A stretch of 64,000 nt of DNA. Origin: Tolypocladium sp. Sup5 PDA-1 (lineage: Eukaryota; Ascomycota; Sordariomycetes; Hypocreales; Ophiocordycipitaceae). Shown in pieces: positions 22,318 through 31,648 of the stretch (positions are counted from its first letter, which is position 1; every line of letters starts with the position of its first letter). The translations under genes and the position numbers were made by a program. The notes beneath the pieces are model-generated. The model made no database searches, was not told the origin of the DNA, and was given only the letters and a program-made list of their open reading frames with translations. The DNA lies in assembly GCA_000750105.3 (NCBI GenBank), contig JPHH03000099.1, positions 1 through 64,000 on the forward strand, in the 5' to 3' direction.

Positions 22318-22442
22318 ATGAATTTGCCTTGGTACTCTCTTTTCATAGCTTCGATAGTCTCCGGTGCTGCAAGTGGCAGCAGTACAACCAGCAATAGTCT
22401 GGGGACGACCCTCGACTGCGGACCTTCGTCCACCAAGGCAGC
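22318..22442 (+). pseudogene. 5' part of a split secreted-protein gene (signal peptide and Ser/Thr-rich start)
   Basis: The ATG at 22318 opens a frame whose first 20 residues form a convincing secretion signal (MNLPWYSLFIASIVSGAASG), followed by a Ser/Thr-rich stretch with one Cys. At 22443 the frame runs into the left end of hAT copy 1. The continuation is not on the other side of this transposon. It is found as the reverse complement of 37908-37372, next to hAT copy 2, where an open frame continues in phase across the target-site duplication. I see the two halves and the phase match; the joined ancestral gene is an inference. Function unknown; a small Cys-containing, Thr/Ser-rich secreted or wall protein is the simplest description. 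The gene is inactivated in the present arrangement. Confidence 0.68.
22435..22442. repeat. 8-bp flank of hAT copy 1, outer side (AAGGCAGC)
   Basis: The 8 bp directly outside the left end of copy 1. It does not match the 8 bp at the other end of copy 1 (CCACCACC) but matches 7 of 8 the reverse complement of the inner flank of copy 2 (37909-37916). Confidence 0.75.
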
Positions 22443-25024
22443 CAGGCTTTCTATCCATATTCCATATTCCATATGGAACATTTCTCGTATGGATTACGAA
22501 TTTCCCTTCGTATGGAAGCTTATTCCATGCGTATGGAATACAGAAAATGACGCCAATTTTTTCCCCGTACACCACAGCCCTTCTTAGGCAGCAGGCGTGG
22601 TTTCCCGCCATCTGGCCATACCATCGTCGTTTTCTTCGCTCTCTGCTTCGATCAGTTCAACAGGGATCCCCTGTGTGATGCCGCTTTTGATCCAGCTCTT
22701 CATGCACTCCCCCTTCTCGATTGTGCGACTTCCTAGCTGACATCTATCCCAGGATATCGTACGCCGTGCACCAGAAAAGACACGCTCTGGCTCGGCGGAC
22801 ATAGCAGGCGCTGAAAGGATATCGACGGCCATTTTGGAGAGACGGGGGTACCGCTGTTGCTGTTCTTCTCGGAGCCACCAACTAAGCGGGGAGCAGTCGA
22901 TAGCGACTGGCGTTTGTGTGATGAAGGATTTGTACTCATCGAGCTCGTTCATTGCCGGGCGAACGACATCGAGCTCTCGAGCGAGCAATTCATACTCATC
23001 GGGTGGCTGCAGTTTGTCTCGTAGTTCGGGCGTTGTGGTGGTAATCGGCAGCGTCTGGTAGTAGTCCTCCCAGTACTTCGTCACGCTATCAAGTACTGGT
23101 TTGTGCCACGACTTGGGCCAGTTCTTTTTGACGTGGGCCATACGGCGTGACGGATGAAGCATCATTGCCGCGCCATAGGCAGGGCTCTCATCCGTAAGCT
23201 GGTAATACTTGTCAAATACAGCCCAAGAGGCAGCGATGCAGCTACGGAGTGCATGGTTGTCCTGGTGCTTTTGGAAAGCCTGTGTGTAATGCCTATGAAG
23301 GATGTCCATAGTGAAGAGCGTGCGGTCGAGGGTGGCATAGCGACCCTCTGTAAGCTGAGTGATCTTCCAGAATGGTTGAAGGAAAGTGCGCGTTTCCCTT
23401 AGGATACTCCACTCGTTAGGGGCGAGATAGTCGTCCCGTAGGTTCTCATAATATCTTCTCTGGTACCACTCCACATGCTCCTGGAGATTGAGGGCAACGT
23501 CCAGCAGTAGAAACCATGAGTTCCAGCGCGTATCGTTGTCCAGCCCTAGCGACCGGCCAGCGCGCTTCTTGAAGAGATTCCACCGGTATTCGTTCTCGCG
23601 CATGTGGACCGAGATGTTGTGGATTTTTCCAAGAGGCCCTAGTCGACGCCACCCTAGCGCTCTTTGCGCCTTGACTCGCTGTGCAAAGTCGGCACCAAAC
23701 GCAATTTCGTCGTCGCCCTCCATCTGCTCTAGAGCGGCTCGTGCAGCTTCTTTGGAGTCCATGAAAAGGAAGGCCTGAACAGCGAGGTTAATGACATGAC
23801 CATGGCATCGAATCCTCTGCTTCCTTGGCTCCCAATTGATGCCCCTCGCTTGTAGATGCTCGCCAAGCAAACGGCAGAGCTTGTCGTTAGAGCCGTGGTT
23901 GTCGCCGGTGTAGAAGCCGATCTTGTTCCAAATGTTGTAGTCTTCGAGAACGTGCCGCAGAAGCTTCCATTGCTCAGCTCCGCCATGGCTACCAGGCCCA
24001 TCGAGGCCTGGCAGCTCGGACAAGGCCAACAAGGCCTGTAATGTCTCTTTGGACTCTGGATCAACAAATTTAACACAAGTACCAAGGAAGGCTTTGTGAT
24101 TCGGAGCTGTCCAGACGTCGGCAGACAAATGGAGCTTTGATGGCGAGGACTGTAGCCTTCTCCGCAGGATATCCTTGTGCACACAATAGGAATTGGAGAC
24201 AAGCTTTTGGATGGAACCGTGGGAGAGGCTAATGATGCCTTCCGCGGTGTAGTTGATAGCGCCGATAAGCGCGTGCAGCTCTGGCCAAGAACTGCAATTG
24301 TAGGAGAGGTTGCGGACGGTGACGAGCTGGACCAGAGCCTCGAGTGCGGCCTTCCGATTGACTGCAGCTCTGAGAGTGTCTTCCTGCATCATCAACTGCT
24401 TTGCAGCACTTACCTCTCCGGCTTTTGCGAAAGCATCCTGAATAAGGCTGTCGCGCTGCTTCTTGACAGGGTGGTCGTGGGCGTCCAACTCAATCCCGTG
24501 GACTTTGAACAAGTGATGGCGGAAGGTAGTTGAGACAGTCGTCGAATAGGTCGGATCTATACAGTGTATGCAGTAGTAGATCTTCTCATTTTTGCGAGGG
24601 CAACGGGCTGGCTCTGAGTTTTGAGGTTCGCGTGCATGGGCCCAAGTGTTTGCGGTTGTCTTGCGTTTTCGCGTCGTCCGACCGTTGGAGCTTGACGCAT
24701 TTTGCGGAGCAGAGCTCGCAGATGACGGCAGCTCAGAGGCTGACGAAACAGACGCTACAGAGAGCGCGCGGTCGCTGGAGGCAATCGAAGCGAGGGAGGA
24801 CATTTGCTGTATTGCTGGCCGAATTGAATGGAGACGCGATTCCTAACGGAAATCAAGGGGTACCGGACATCGCGCTGGATCCCCCAAGATACACAAGGAT
24901 AAACAATTTTCCGGTGTATTTCCATACGTATGGAATACAGTCATCTCATATGGAATACGGTTAATCCATATGGAACGTTCCATATGGATTAACTTAATCC
25001 ATACGCTTATGGATAGAAAGCCTG
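22443..25024 (-). mobile_element. hAT DNA transposon, full length, copy 1
   Basis: The element is 2,582 bp and ends in 17-bp terminal inverted repeats (CAGGCTTTCTATCCATA at 22443-22459, its complement at 25008-25024). Both subterminal regions are crowded with CCATATGG, CCATACG and GGAACGTTCC-like palindromic words, typical binding-site arrays for hAT transposases. It carries one transposase gene on the minus strand. It is the same length as copy 2 at 37917-40498, the internal offset of the gene is identical (221 bp), and translations of both strands agree wherever compared, so the two copies are essentially identical and young. The flanking 8-bp sequences differ from each other, unlike a simple insertion. 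Confidence 0.92.
22584..24803 (-). CDS. hAT-family transposase (copy 1)
   Basis: An ATG-initiated, uninterrupted 739-aa protein. After a Ser-rich N-terminus there is a BED-like zinc-finger region (YYCIHCIDPTYSTT ... FRHHLFKVHG, roughly residues 75-110). The RNase-H-like catalytic core follows: HLSADVWTAPNHKAFLG with the first Asp, IGFYTGDNHGSNDKLCRLLG with the second, then the hAT signature RCHGHVINLAVQAF and DNDTRWNSWFLLLD. The C-terminus holds the dimerisation domain (RYPRLSKMAVDILSAPAMSA then ERVFSGARRTISWDR). The enzyme excises and inserts the element by cut-and-paste in the nucleus and creates 8-bp duplications. Single exon. It contrasts with surrounding genes in carrying no stop or frameshift, so the element could be active. 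Confidence 0.93.
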   Translation of the reverse strand: MSSLASIASSDRALSVASVSSASELPSSASSAPQNASSSNGRTTRKRKTTANTWAHAREPQNSEPARCPRKNEKIYYCIHCIDPTYSTTVSTTFRHHLFKVHGIELDAHDHPVKKQRDSLIQDAFAKAGEVSAAKQLMMQEDTLRAAVNRKAALEALVQLVTVRNLSYNCSSWPELHALIGAINYTAEGIISLSHGSIQKLVSNSYCVHKDILRRRLQSSPSKLHLSADVWTAPNHKAFLGTCVKFVDPESKETLQALLALSELPGLDGPGSHGGAEQWKLLRHVLEDYNIWNKIGFYTGDNHGSNDKLCRLLGEHLQARGINWEPRKQRIRCHGHVINLAVQAFLFMDSKEAARAALEQMEGDDEIAFGADFAQRVKAQRALGWRRLGPLGKIHNISVHMRENEYRWNLFKKRAGRSLGLDNDTRWNSWFLLLDVALNLQEHVEWYQRRYYENLRDDYLAPNEWSILRETRTFLQPFWKITQLTEGRYATLDRTLFTMDILHRHYTQAFQKHQDNHALRSCIAASWAVFDKYYQLTDESPAYGAAMMLHPSRRMAHVKKNWPKSWHKPVLDSVTKYWEDYYQTLPITTTTPELRDKLQPPDEYELLARELDVVRPAMNELDEYKSFITQTPVAIDCSPLSWWLREEQQQRYPRLSKMAVDILSAPAMSAEPERVFSGARRTISWDRCQLGSRTIEKGECMKSWIKSGITQGIPVELIEAESEENDDGMARWRETTPAA

Positions 25025-25032
25025 CCACCACC
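25025..25032. repeat. 8-bp flank of hAT copy 1, inner side (CCACCACC)
   Basis: Reverse complement is GGTGGTGG, identical (8/8) to the outer right flank of copy 2 at 40499-40506. It does not match the other flank of copy 1. Confidence 0.78.
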
Positions 25033-25074
25033 AATTTCATCAACCAACTCATCAATACCGTCTAATTGCGTCAT
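25025..25074 (-). pseudogene. 5' fragment of a second interrupted reading frame
   Basis: On the minus strand an ATG at 25074 opens MTQLDGIDELVDEIGGG and runs into the hAT end after the GGTGGTGG duplication. If the 12.9-kb segment is returned to its inferred original orientation, this frame continues in phase into 40507 onward (LTSEDLQDIYRSIPPL). The combined peptide is acidic-helical and looks protein-like, but it is short, unrecognised, and its ATG lies only 38 bp from the divergent start at 25112. Treat it as tentative. Confidence 0.35.
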
Positions 25075-25111
25075 TACTCACGTCTATTTGCCACATTTTC
25101 GACTCGTCACG

Positions 25112-27229
25112 ATGCCACCAGAGTTTGGTCAAGCGGGTGGTATAGGGCGAGGGGAGAGAGAAGCACCGCAGCCCGTCTCGTCTAGATTTGGGTTGAACAC
25201 GCAAGTGAGGCAGGGACCCATTATCATCGGGCTGTACGGGCTCCCAGGCTCGGGGAAGTCAACCTTATTGAACCATCTCAAACTCCAACTGGGTCATGAC
25301 GGCTTCAGCTTCTACGAGGGCTCTGAGAAGATCGCAGCGCTCGTCCCTGGCGGCCTAGAGGCTTTTCAGAAATTGAACGAGCAAGACAAAATCCTCTGGC
25401 GCCAGCTAGCAATAGACGAAATCGGAAAGGAAAGTGTCCAAAACAACCGGATCGCCGTGGTCACTGGGCACTTCATGTTCTGGCCTGAAGCGGAGCCTAT
25501 TGGGCACCAAGTCCATACGGCGAACGACTTGAACACATTCACCCACATCACCTACTTGGATGTTCCTGTCAATACTGTCGCAAGACGCCGCCGAGACGAC
25601 AAACAGAGAAAACGACCGGACGTGTCAACCGAGCATCTACGGAAGTGGCAAAATGACGAGATCGCGGAGATTCGTCGCCTCTGTCGTCTCCATGATATCT
25701 TGTTCACGCTCATTCTTAATCAGTCTGACGTTCTCAACAGCGTATTGACGATGATTCAACATTTCCGTCGAGCTGCTACTGAGCCAAACTGGGCCCGCGT
25801 CAACACTAGGCTTGACGAGATTCTCTCGGTTGGAAACCAGCTGCAAACTATGTTGGTGATGGATGCGGACAAAACCCTCGCTGCCGAAGATACCGGTACC
25901 ATGTCCTGGGAAGCCCTCGCCAACTCTGGCCGGTGGACGGGCCAAGGATCTCCATTGCGAGAGCTTTTCAGCGGCCCGTTGGGTTATTCTGAAACCGCAT
26001 TCCTCCAGGCAACATTGCTGTATGAAGAAGCAACGAACGAAGAAGAATTCGAGAACATCTGCAACATTGTAGCGTCATCAGTCAAGATGCATCGGGATTT
26101 TATTGCACTCTTGCGCCTGGTGGCGGGCCAACAGCACATCCGTACAGTGGTTGTGACCTGCGGTATTCGCCGCGTTTGGGAAAAAGTCCTGGAGAGAGAA
26201 AACCTTTCGGAAACAGTCAAGGTTATCGGCGGCGGGAGGATTCTGGACGGATTTGTGGTTACCGCCCAGGTGAAAGCCGACATCGTCGCTCGGCTGCGCC
26301 ATGTGGAGCATTTGCATGTCATGGCATTCGGCGACAGCCCTTTGGATCTGCCCATGCTGGAAGCTGCTGACGAGGCCATAATCATTACCGGCGAAGAGCG
26401 AACCAGGAGTCGCAGCATGGACGCTTTGTTATCGAAGGCCATCGACGACAGGGGCCTCAAAGCACGACAAGCACTCCTGCCAGACCACAGCTCACCCCGA
26501 CTGGATGAGACCAGGTTGCCACAGGTCCGCCTCATTGATCTCGAGTTCGTTGAGTCAGTCATCCGTTGTCGCGGCAAACGTCGGTACTGTGGCACGAGCT
26601 ACGACCTCCGGATCTTACATGCCACTAAGAAGAACGCAGCGAAGTTACTAATGTCCCCAACTCGCGACGCGTCCGTTGCCGGTCCCGTGCTAAGGAAGGC
26701 ACACCACCATGTGGGAAAGTATCTGGCAATCGAGTTCGTCTCAAAGCTCATTGGAGTCGAAGAGTACCCCATTGCACACGTACAGGGCCATCAGACCAGT
26801 GGCTTTCGGCTCCGCCACGAGCATCAGACCTCGATCGTGGCCCTGATGCGCGGCGGAGAGGCTATGGCTTTTGGGGTCAACGAAGTCTTCCCAGGTGCCA
26901 TGTTCATTCATGCTGCCACTCCTACAGACATCCAGAGCCGTCACCTTCAAAACCAGCGCACCGTGATTTTGGTTGACTCCGTTGTCAACAGTGGAAAAAC
27001 GCTGCTGCAATTTATCAAGCATGTTCGTCTGCTGCATAACGACATCTGCATCTTGGTCATCGCCGGAGTTGTTCAGACCGGAGCCATTGCCGAGGGACAG
27101 GCCTTGACGAGGCTCATGACACAGTCTGGTGCCAGCCTTATCGCGCTTCGACTATCCGAGAACAAATTCACAGGTACTAAGAATACCGATACTGGCAACC
27201 GCTTGTGCAACACTACACAGTTCATTTAG
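25112..27229 (+). CDS. P-loop kinase / HAD phosphatase / uracil phosphoribosyltransferase fusion protein
   Basis: The first ATG is 25112; the frame opens eight codons earlier with TTG. The product is 705 aa, single exon, no lesions. Domain order: a P-loop NTPase with Walker A GLPGSGKST at residues 43-51 and a kinase-like lid (RRRRDDKQRKRP); a HAD-superfamily phosphatase with motif I MDADKT near residue 250 and motif IV FGDSPLDLPML; and a C-terminal UPRTase-type phosphoribosyltransferase domain with the PRPP-loop-like VILVDSVVNSGKT near residue 617. This tripartite fusion is known in filamentous fungi. A role in uracil or nucleoside salvage, with the HAD domain removing a phosphate, is plausible but not shown by sequence. 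The right end of hAT copy 1 lies only 87 bp upstream of the ATG, so most of its present promoter is transposon sequence. Confidence 0.85.
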   Translation: MPPEFGQAGGIGRGEREAPQPVSSRFGLNTQVRQGPIIIGLYGLPGSGKSTLLNHLKLQLGHDGFSFYEGSEKIAALVPGGLEAFQKLNEQDKILWRQLAIDEIGKESVQNNRIAVVTGHFMFWPEAEPIGHQVHTANDLNTFTHITYLDVPVNTVARRRRDDKQRKRPDVSTEHLRKWQNDEIAEIRRLCRLHDILFTLILNQSDVLNSVLTMIQHFRRAATEPNWARVNTRLDEILSVGNQLQTMLVMDADKTLAAEDTGTMSWEALANSGRWTGQGSPLRELFSGPLGYSETAFLQATLLYEEATNEEEFENICNIVASSVKMHRDFIALLRLVAGQQHIRTVVVTCGIRRVWEKVLERENLSETVKVIGGGRILDGFVVTAQVKADIVARLRHVEHLHVMAFGDSPLDLPMLEAADEAIIITGEERTRSRSMDALLSKAIDDRGLKARQALLPDHSSPRLDETRLPQVRLIDLEFVESVIRCRGKRRYCGTSYDLRILHATKKNAAKLLMSPTRDASVAGPVLRKAHHHVGKYLAIEFVSKLIGVEEYPIAHVQGHQTSGFRLRHEHQTSIVALMRGGEAMAFGVNEVFPGAMFIHAATPTDIQSRHLQNQRTVILVDSVVNSGKTLLQFIKHVRLLHNDICILVIAGVVQTGAIAEGQALTRLMTQSGASLIALRLSENKFTGTKNTDTGNRLCNTTQFI

Positions 27230-27785
27230 CACTGGGCGTACTGTATCGGATCTTTTCTTACAATATTGGAGGACATTGCTGCTACAATTTTTATTAAATT
27301 TCATGACATAACTGCTGTCCTTTGGTAGCCTGTTCTAGCTGTGTGATCTGTGTATATTCAGATATGTTCGAAATGTCGGTTCTTGTCAATGAACTCTCTC
27401 CCTCAATTTTACTTCTCTCCTGCCGACCTTCACGGCAGCAGAACCCATGTTGTCTTCAGCTGATGACAGACTCGCAGACTTTTTGCAGGTCAATGCCATC
27501 GCGGCTGGCGACTTCGCGGAGACTCAGAATCGTTTTATGCGTGAGATTTTCTGAGCTCTCTCGAACTAGAGGATTAAGGTGACCAAGGACCTTTTGGAGC
27601 CCCTCGTGCTAAGAGGTGCGGACGGAGAGATTTGCGTCTGTGATCCATTGGACAAGTAGGCGCTGAAAATTATTTTGTCAAATCGAGCAACTAGCTCGTC
27701 ATGTGGTTGCGTTGATGGTTGACCAGCGCCTCATGCCGTGTAGTCCTACCTTCAGCTTGGAACCCAACGACCAGCGCAAGCCTAC
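27230..27785. other. Downstream of the fusion gene, no gene
   Basis: Probably the 3' UTR of the fusion gene followed by the eroded tail of the hAT relic. No protein-like frame. Confidence 0.4.
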
Positions 27786-28243
27786 TCCCACCCTGCCTCC
27801 TCCTCCCGCATCTGCATTGGCAAGCCCCTAAGCCATTCTCTTACTGACTTCTCCTCGACCGGCTTCTCACTCGTAGCATCATCCGCTTTGTCCAACAGTA
27901 TAGGATCAGCTTTCTCCACGATGCCTACTTGCAGCTATGACCGCAGCACCTGGCAAATAACAATGGTACTTGCCTCCAGCTGATTCCGAAGAGGCGTCAC
28001 CATGCGGCCTGCCGCCGAGAATAGCCTCTCGCACTTAGCGCTCATCGCTTGAACCGTCATAAAGTCCACCGCCATTCGCGATAGTCTAGGATACTTGAAC
28101 CGCTGTGCATGCCAATACTCGAGCGGATCCCGAATCTGGCTATCCGTAGGTAACAAGTCCTTCTGCCAAAATTGTTCCACACGGCGCAATCTAGCGACCT
28201 GCTGCCAGTTTGTAAATGCTCGATGGACACTAGGGGCTTTCAC
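27786..28243 (-). pseudogene. hAT transposase relic, C-terminal dimerisation domain
   Basis: The minus-strand frame reads DPLEYWHAQRFKYPRLSRMA, then VDFMTVQAMSAKCERLFSAA and GRMVTPLRNQLEASTIVICQ, the hAT C-terminal dimerisation domain. After QVLRS a TAG replaces the expected Trp; the frame then continues (LQVGIVEKADPILL ... REWLRGLPMQ) to a stop near 27786. The sequence is clearly different from the two full-length elements nearby, so it is an older, unrelated hAT lineage. The N-terminal and catalytic parts are missing. Confidence 0.78.
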
Positions 28244-29072
28244 CTAGACCACGTGCCACTGGGGAAATCCAAGCAAGCGATAGGGTTAGAGGTGCTCAAG
28301 TTGTTTGTCGTGTGAAATGGTTATCCAGTGGTCACCGCCGAACCTAGCTTGTATCAGTTTAACCCGACGATGTTGGATTGAGGCAATGTGGGGATGGAGA
28401 CAGCATTCTCGCTCCTAGCAGCCTAGTTTCCGCTTTACTACATTTTGGTGGATGTTACAATGTGCGAAGGGAGAACTGCCAGAGACATGTACATGGCCAG
28501 GTGCAGGGCAAACATGATTTACGCCATTGGTGCCACCGTGAAAAAGAGTGGCGAAATTTTGTCGGGAAGTGACTTGGCATATGAGTTGTTTCCTTACCTT
28601 CCGGAGGGTGGCTGCTGGCATAGTCTTATAAGAAGGAATTGGCATATCCATGAGCTATCTAGACTCTGCTCTTTTGGAGCAAATGCGGCCAACCATAAGT
28701 AACATTCCGCATCGCGGTGTCCACTCATCTTTACCCCCGGCTTTACACATACGCTGAAAATCGAATCCTTCCGCAGACTGCAGCGATGATTCATTATGAG
28801 ATATCCTCAAGTCAGCAGCCTCGTAAAGACGACTTGGCCTCTAGAATTTCAAGCGAAGGAGTCGAACACTCACTTCAGAACCAGCACAGTGCGGGCCTTG
28901 CTCCTCCAATTGCCGTCAATTACCATGCCTTCGATGCTTTAGGATGCTGCTGCAACGTTCGTGGCTCTAGAACAGTCGCCTGCTCCCGCCCCGCGCCACA
29001 TGGGCTTCCAGGACCGACAGTGGAGGCATGCCAAACCAAAATCCCATCACATACGGAATGTAGGAGTACAAT
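28244..29072. other. No recognisable gene
   Basis: Short frames only. The plus frame at 28445-28702 has an ordinary composition but no support. A tRNA-like impression around 28850-28900 did not hold up. Confidence 0.35.
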
Positions 29073-29898
29073 TTAACGCCCATGCTTCCTATTCAAGTGT
29101 CTAGTAAGGTGGTCTTTCCTACGGAATGTCCTCCTGCAATGCCTACAAGTAGACTTTGACACGTCCAAACCCATTTCACGAGCTGTCACCGGATGATTGC
29201 TGATATAATGCCTTTCTAAGTCACGCCTCCATTGAAAAGATTTCTGGCACAAATGGCACTTCTTAGGCTCTGTCTCTCTGCGGACTTGTTTTCTACAAAA
29301 TGATTAGCATTGATGACGCACACTGCCTGGGTAAGACTTACTTCGGAGCCGGTGGACAATCGTCTATGTTCTTGTTGGCCTGCCGATTTGGCGGCTTACG
29401 TGATTGTGGGCGTTCAGTCATGGTAGCTGCCACCATTGCAGAGTTGCAAGGCGCCGTTTGTTGGTAGCCGATACGACCTTCGTGGACTGGCGAAACGGAG
29501 GGCGGGCTGCGAGATGATGCAGAAGAAAACAGGTCCGCGGGTGAAAGACAGAGATCATCTAGGCAGCTGTCCGGTGGGCATTCGGACGACAATGGCAACC
29601 TTTCGCCATCAGCCATGATACCTACATTACTGTAGTAATGGTCATCCATCGAGCCATCTGGTGGAACAAGACAGGCATCGAAATTGGCGACACCTGGAGC
29701 GAGAAGCGGAGTAGGCTGAATCTCACTGTCTTCGCCCTCGTCTGTGAACGCCGTCCATTGCAGGTCCGCAAGATATGCCGAAGTTACATCAAAGTGCTGG
29801 CCTAGGCAATAATCAAGTTCATCGAGTATAGTATCCAAGCTAAGATGAAGCCCCGGTGCCGGTAAGGGTTGTCGATAATTCGTCTGCTGATTATCCAT
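29073..29898 (-). CDS. C2H2 zinc-finger protein, probable transcription factor
   Basis: Two exons: 29898-29342 and 29292-29073, with a 49-nt intron (GTAAGT donor, GCTAATC branch, TTGTAG acceptor). The product is 258 aa. The longer frame upstream of 29898 opens with GTG, so the ATG at 29898 (MDNQQTNYRQPLPAPG) is chosen. The first 185 residues are acidic, Pro/Ser-rich and probably disordered, as in activation domains. The second exon encodes two C2H2 fingers, CHLCQKSFQWRRDLERHYISN with its final His (about 198-219) and CRHCRRTFRRKDHLTRHLNR with its final His (about 235-256), ending at the C-terminus. A terminal finger pair is common among fungal developmental regulators such as FlbC-like proteins, but no orthology is claimed. 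Intact and inside the hAT-bounded segment. Confidence 0.82.
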
Positions 29899-30443
29899 CT
29901 TGTTCGAGCGGGTTTGAATTTTACCGCACGAAGCGGGAGTTTCGTTGCTGGTTCCTTGGGAAGTTATGATATTTAAGTGTTGCTGCTGGCATCTGCCAGC
30001 CTCGCAACAGGACACCTTTTAATGACTTTATCCGGGTCCATCAATCTGGCCTGCCGTCTGGTTAGCGCCCTGGAATAAAGGGGAGAAGACTCTGAATAGT
30101 ACACTGTCGCAAACTTCCAGCTCTGAGGCTTCTACGCCCGCACGTCTTCGCTTGCAAATGATCAACTATTTGCAAGGATGCGTTGGTAGCATCCCGCTGG
30201 CGTGGCGGCAGCCGCAGCGAAGCCAAAAGGCAATGGCAACAACCGAACAAGCCAGTAGAGCGACACTGCCAAGGCATGCTTGTAGATGGTCTGTTTGACT
30301 TGGAAGCGTGGATTGCTAGGAGCCCTGGAAGTCTGGATACTGTTAGCTACACTGTGACAGACAGTCGTGGACAGAAGGGGGGGTTGCCACGGACTTGCAC
30401 TGTGGAGTGCGAGCTTCCAAGTCGCAGCCCGGATGGTAGTACG
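29899..30443. other. Upstream of the zinc-finger gene, no gene seen
   Basis: Promoter side of the minus-strand zinc-finger gene. Frames here are short and unsupported. Confidence 0.35.
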
Positions 30444-30520
30444 ACGTGGCGCCTGGAAGCAAATGGCATCTCGTTGAATGACATATTCAACGAGATGCCA
30501 TTTGCTTCCAGGCGCCACGT
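30444..30520. repeat. 77-bp near-perfect palindrome (36-bp arms, 5-bp loop)
   Basis: The left arm begins acgtggcgcctggaagcaaa and the right arm ends with its exact complement; the arms are 36 bp, fully complementary, separated by gacat. Similarity does not extend outside the arms. Such a structure would extrude as a cruciform or make a long RNA hairpin if transcribed. It is not part of any gene I can see. Confidence 0.85.
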
Positions 30521-31106
30521 GTGAAAGGAGACCGGGGGGGTTGTGGTAACGAAGATGAAGATTACAAGTAAGAAAACGTACTCGGCACTTCCAGGCACGG
30601 ATTTATATGTTTTGCAGGAGCCCTGAAACCCAGCCAGCTTGTATGCGACTTGCCAATTAGAGCGGTTGAGGTGTAAGCTCTGATTGGCAGATTTGGAGGC
30701 CCGGGCATGATGACGCCACAACTTCGCCAGCATCTTCGCTGCGGCTGCAGATCACACACGGCTGTGATTGCCAATTGCTCAAATCAGATCGTTGCAGTCG
30801 CTAACAGTCAGGTAGGTGGTGGCCACGTAGGTATTTGGGGGGGTTTCAAACAGTGGCTCCTTGGCGCACTCTTGCGTAGGTACGTTGTCCCCGCTTTTCC
30901 TTTCCAAGACTTTGGTGCTTGTCTTGCTTGTTTGCTTGTGTACTTCGTACCTAGGGGTCAGCCTCAGAGCTCTATGCCCTGGGCGACCAGTTCGCCTTCT
31001 GGCCTCAGGCGGCAGACACTCGTTCACGTGATGCATAGATTGCCTCCAACACGGCGGCACATTTCAAGGCCCAGAAACGGAATTTGTTCTTCGCTCGCAT
31101 TGTTGT
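30521..31106. other. No gene seen
   Basis: Overlapping short frames on both strands without recognisable content. The last part should be the promoter of the gene starting at 31107. Confidence 0.35.
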
Positions 31107-31648
31107 ATGTTACCGATGTCGCAATACACAGGTATTGAACCTGACGCCAGAACAATCTTCTTTGGACGCTCGTACTAATCTGCTCTCCAGTTTCTGGCTT
31201 TCTTGTTCGCGAGATCTTGCCACGGTGGCATCGTTTCTTACGGCTACCACAGCAGGCGCGACCGTGGTATCGAGACCGACTGCGAGAGGAGTTATGCGAA
31301 AGACGGACAGCCCAATCAACATGGCAGAGACTTAGCGAGACCGCCGACGTTTTATACATCATCAGTCGAGCCCAATGGGACGGGAATCCCTTGCGGAACC
31401 TGCCTCCGTTTCACTCCCAACACATCTTGGTTTATGGATACCTCTTATCAAAGTATACTTTGAGATGGAAGTTTTACCGGGTGGCTGCACGTTGCTGTAA
31501 CTGTCCCAACCCGGACGCGGTCCGTGAGATGATAAACCCAGCCAAGGACCACAAGCTCCGCGAAGTCGCTAGCCGACACGGCATTGATCCTGCAAAGTTT
31601 CTGCGAGTCTGTCGTCGGCTGAGGACCATATGGCCCCTTCTTCCATGA
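31107..31648 (+). CDS. Small conserved-looking fungal protein, 160 aa
   Basis: A 25-nt first exon (31107-31131, MLPMSQYT) is joined by a 59-nt intron (GTATTG donor, perfect TACTAAT branch, CTCCAG acceptor) to 31191-31648. The protein is basic and helical: VREILPRWHRFLRLPQQARP, WYRDRLREELCERR, ETADVLYIISRAQWDG, YLLSKYTLRWKFYRVAARCC, then KDHKLREVASRHGIDPAKFL and a C-terminal RRLRTIWPLLP. The pattern looks like a family I have seen in Hypocreales as a hypothetical protein; I cannot give it a function. The very good branch site and the phase match support the two-exon model. The short N-terminus could serve as the start of a mitochondrial presequence, but that is speculative. No lesions. Confidence 0.6.

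Noticed and set aside
22834..24964. Numerous plus-strand ORFs inside hAT copy 1, mirrored on the minus strand of copy 2
   Set aside because: They are antisense or shifted shadows of the transposase, identical in both copies, with no independent coding signs.
28845..28910. tRNA-like string (gagtcgaacactcacttcagaacc region) on the minus strand
   Set aside because: The T-arm and anticodon arm do not pair and no acceptor stem can be formed; no tRNA gene is supported anywhere in the window.
30183..30524. 113-codon plus-strand frame reading through the 77-bp palindrome
   Set aside because: The frame uses the palindrome arms as coding and has no other support; a matching frame on the other strand arises from symmetry.
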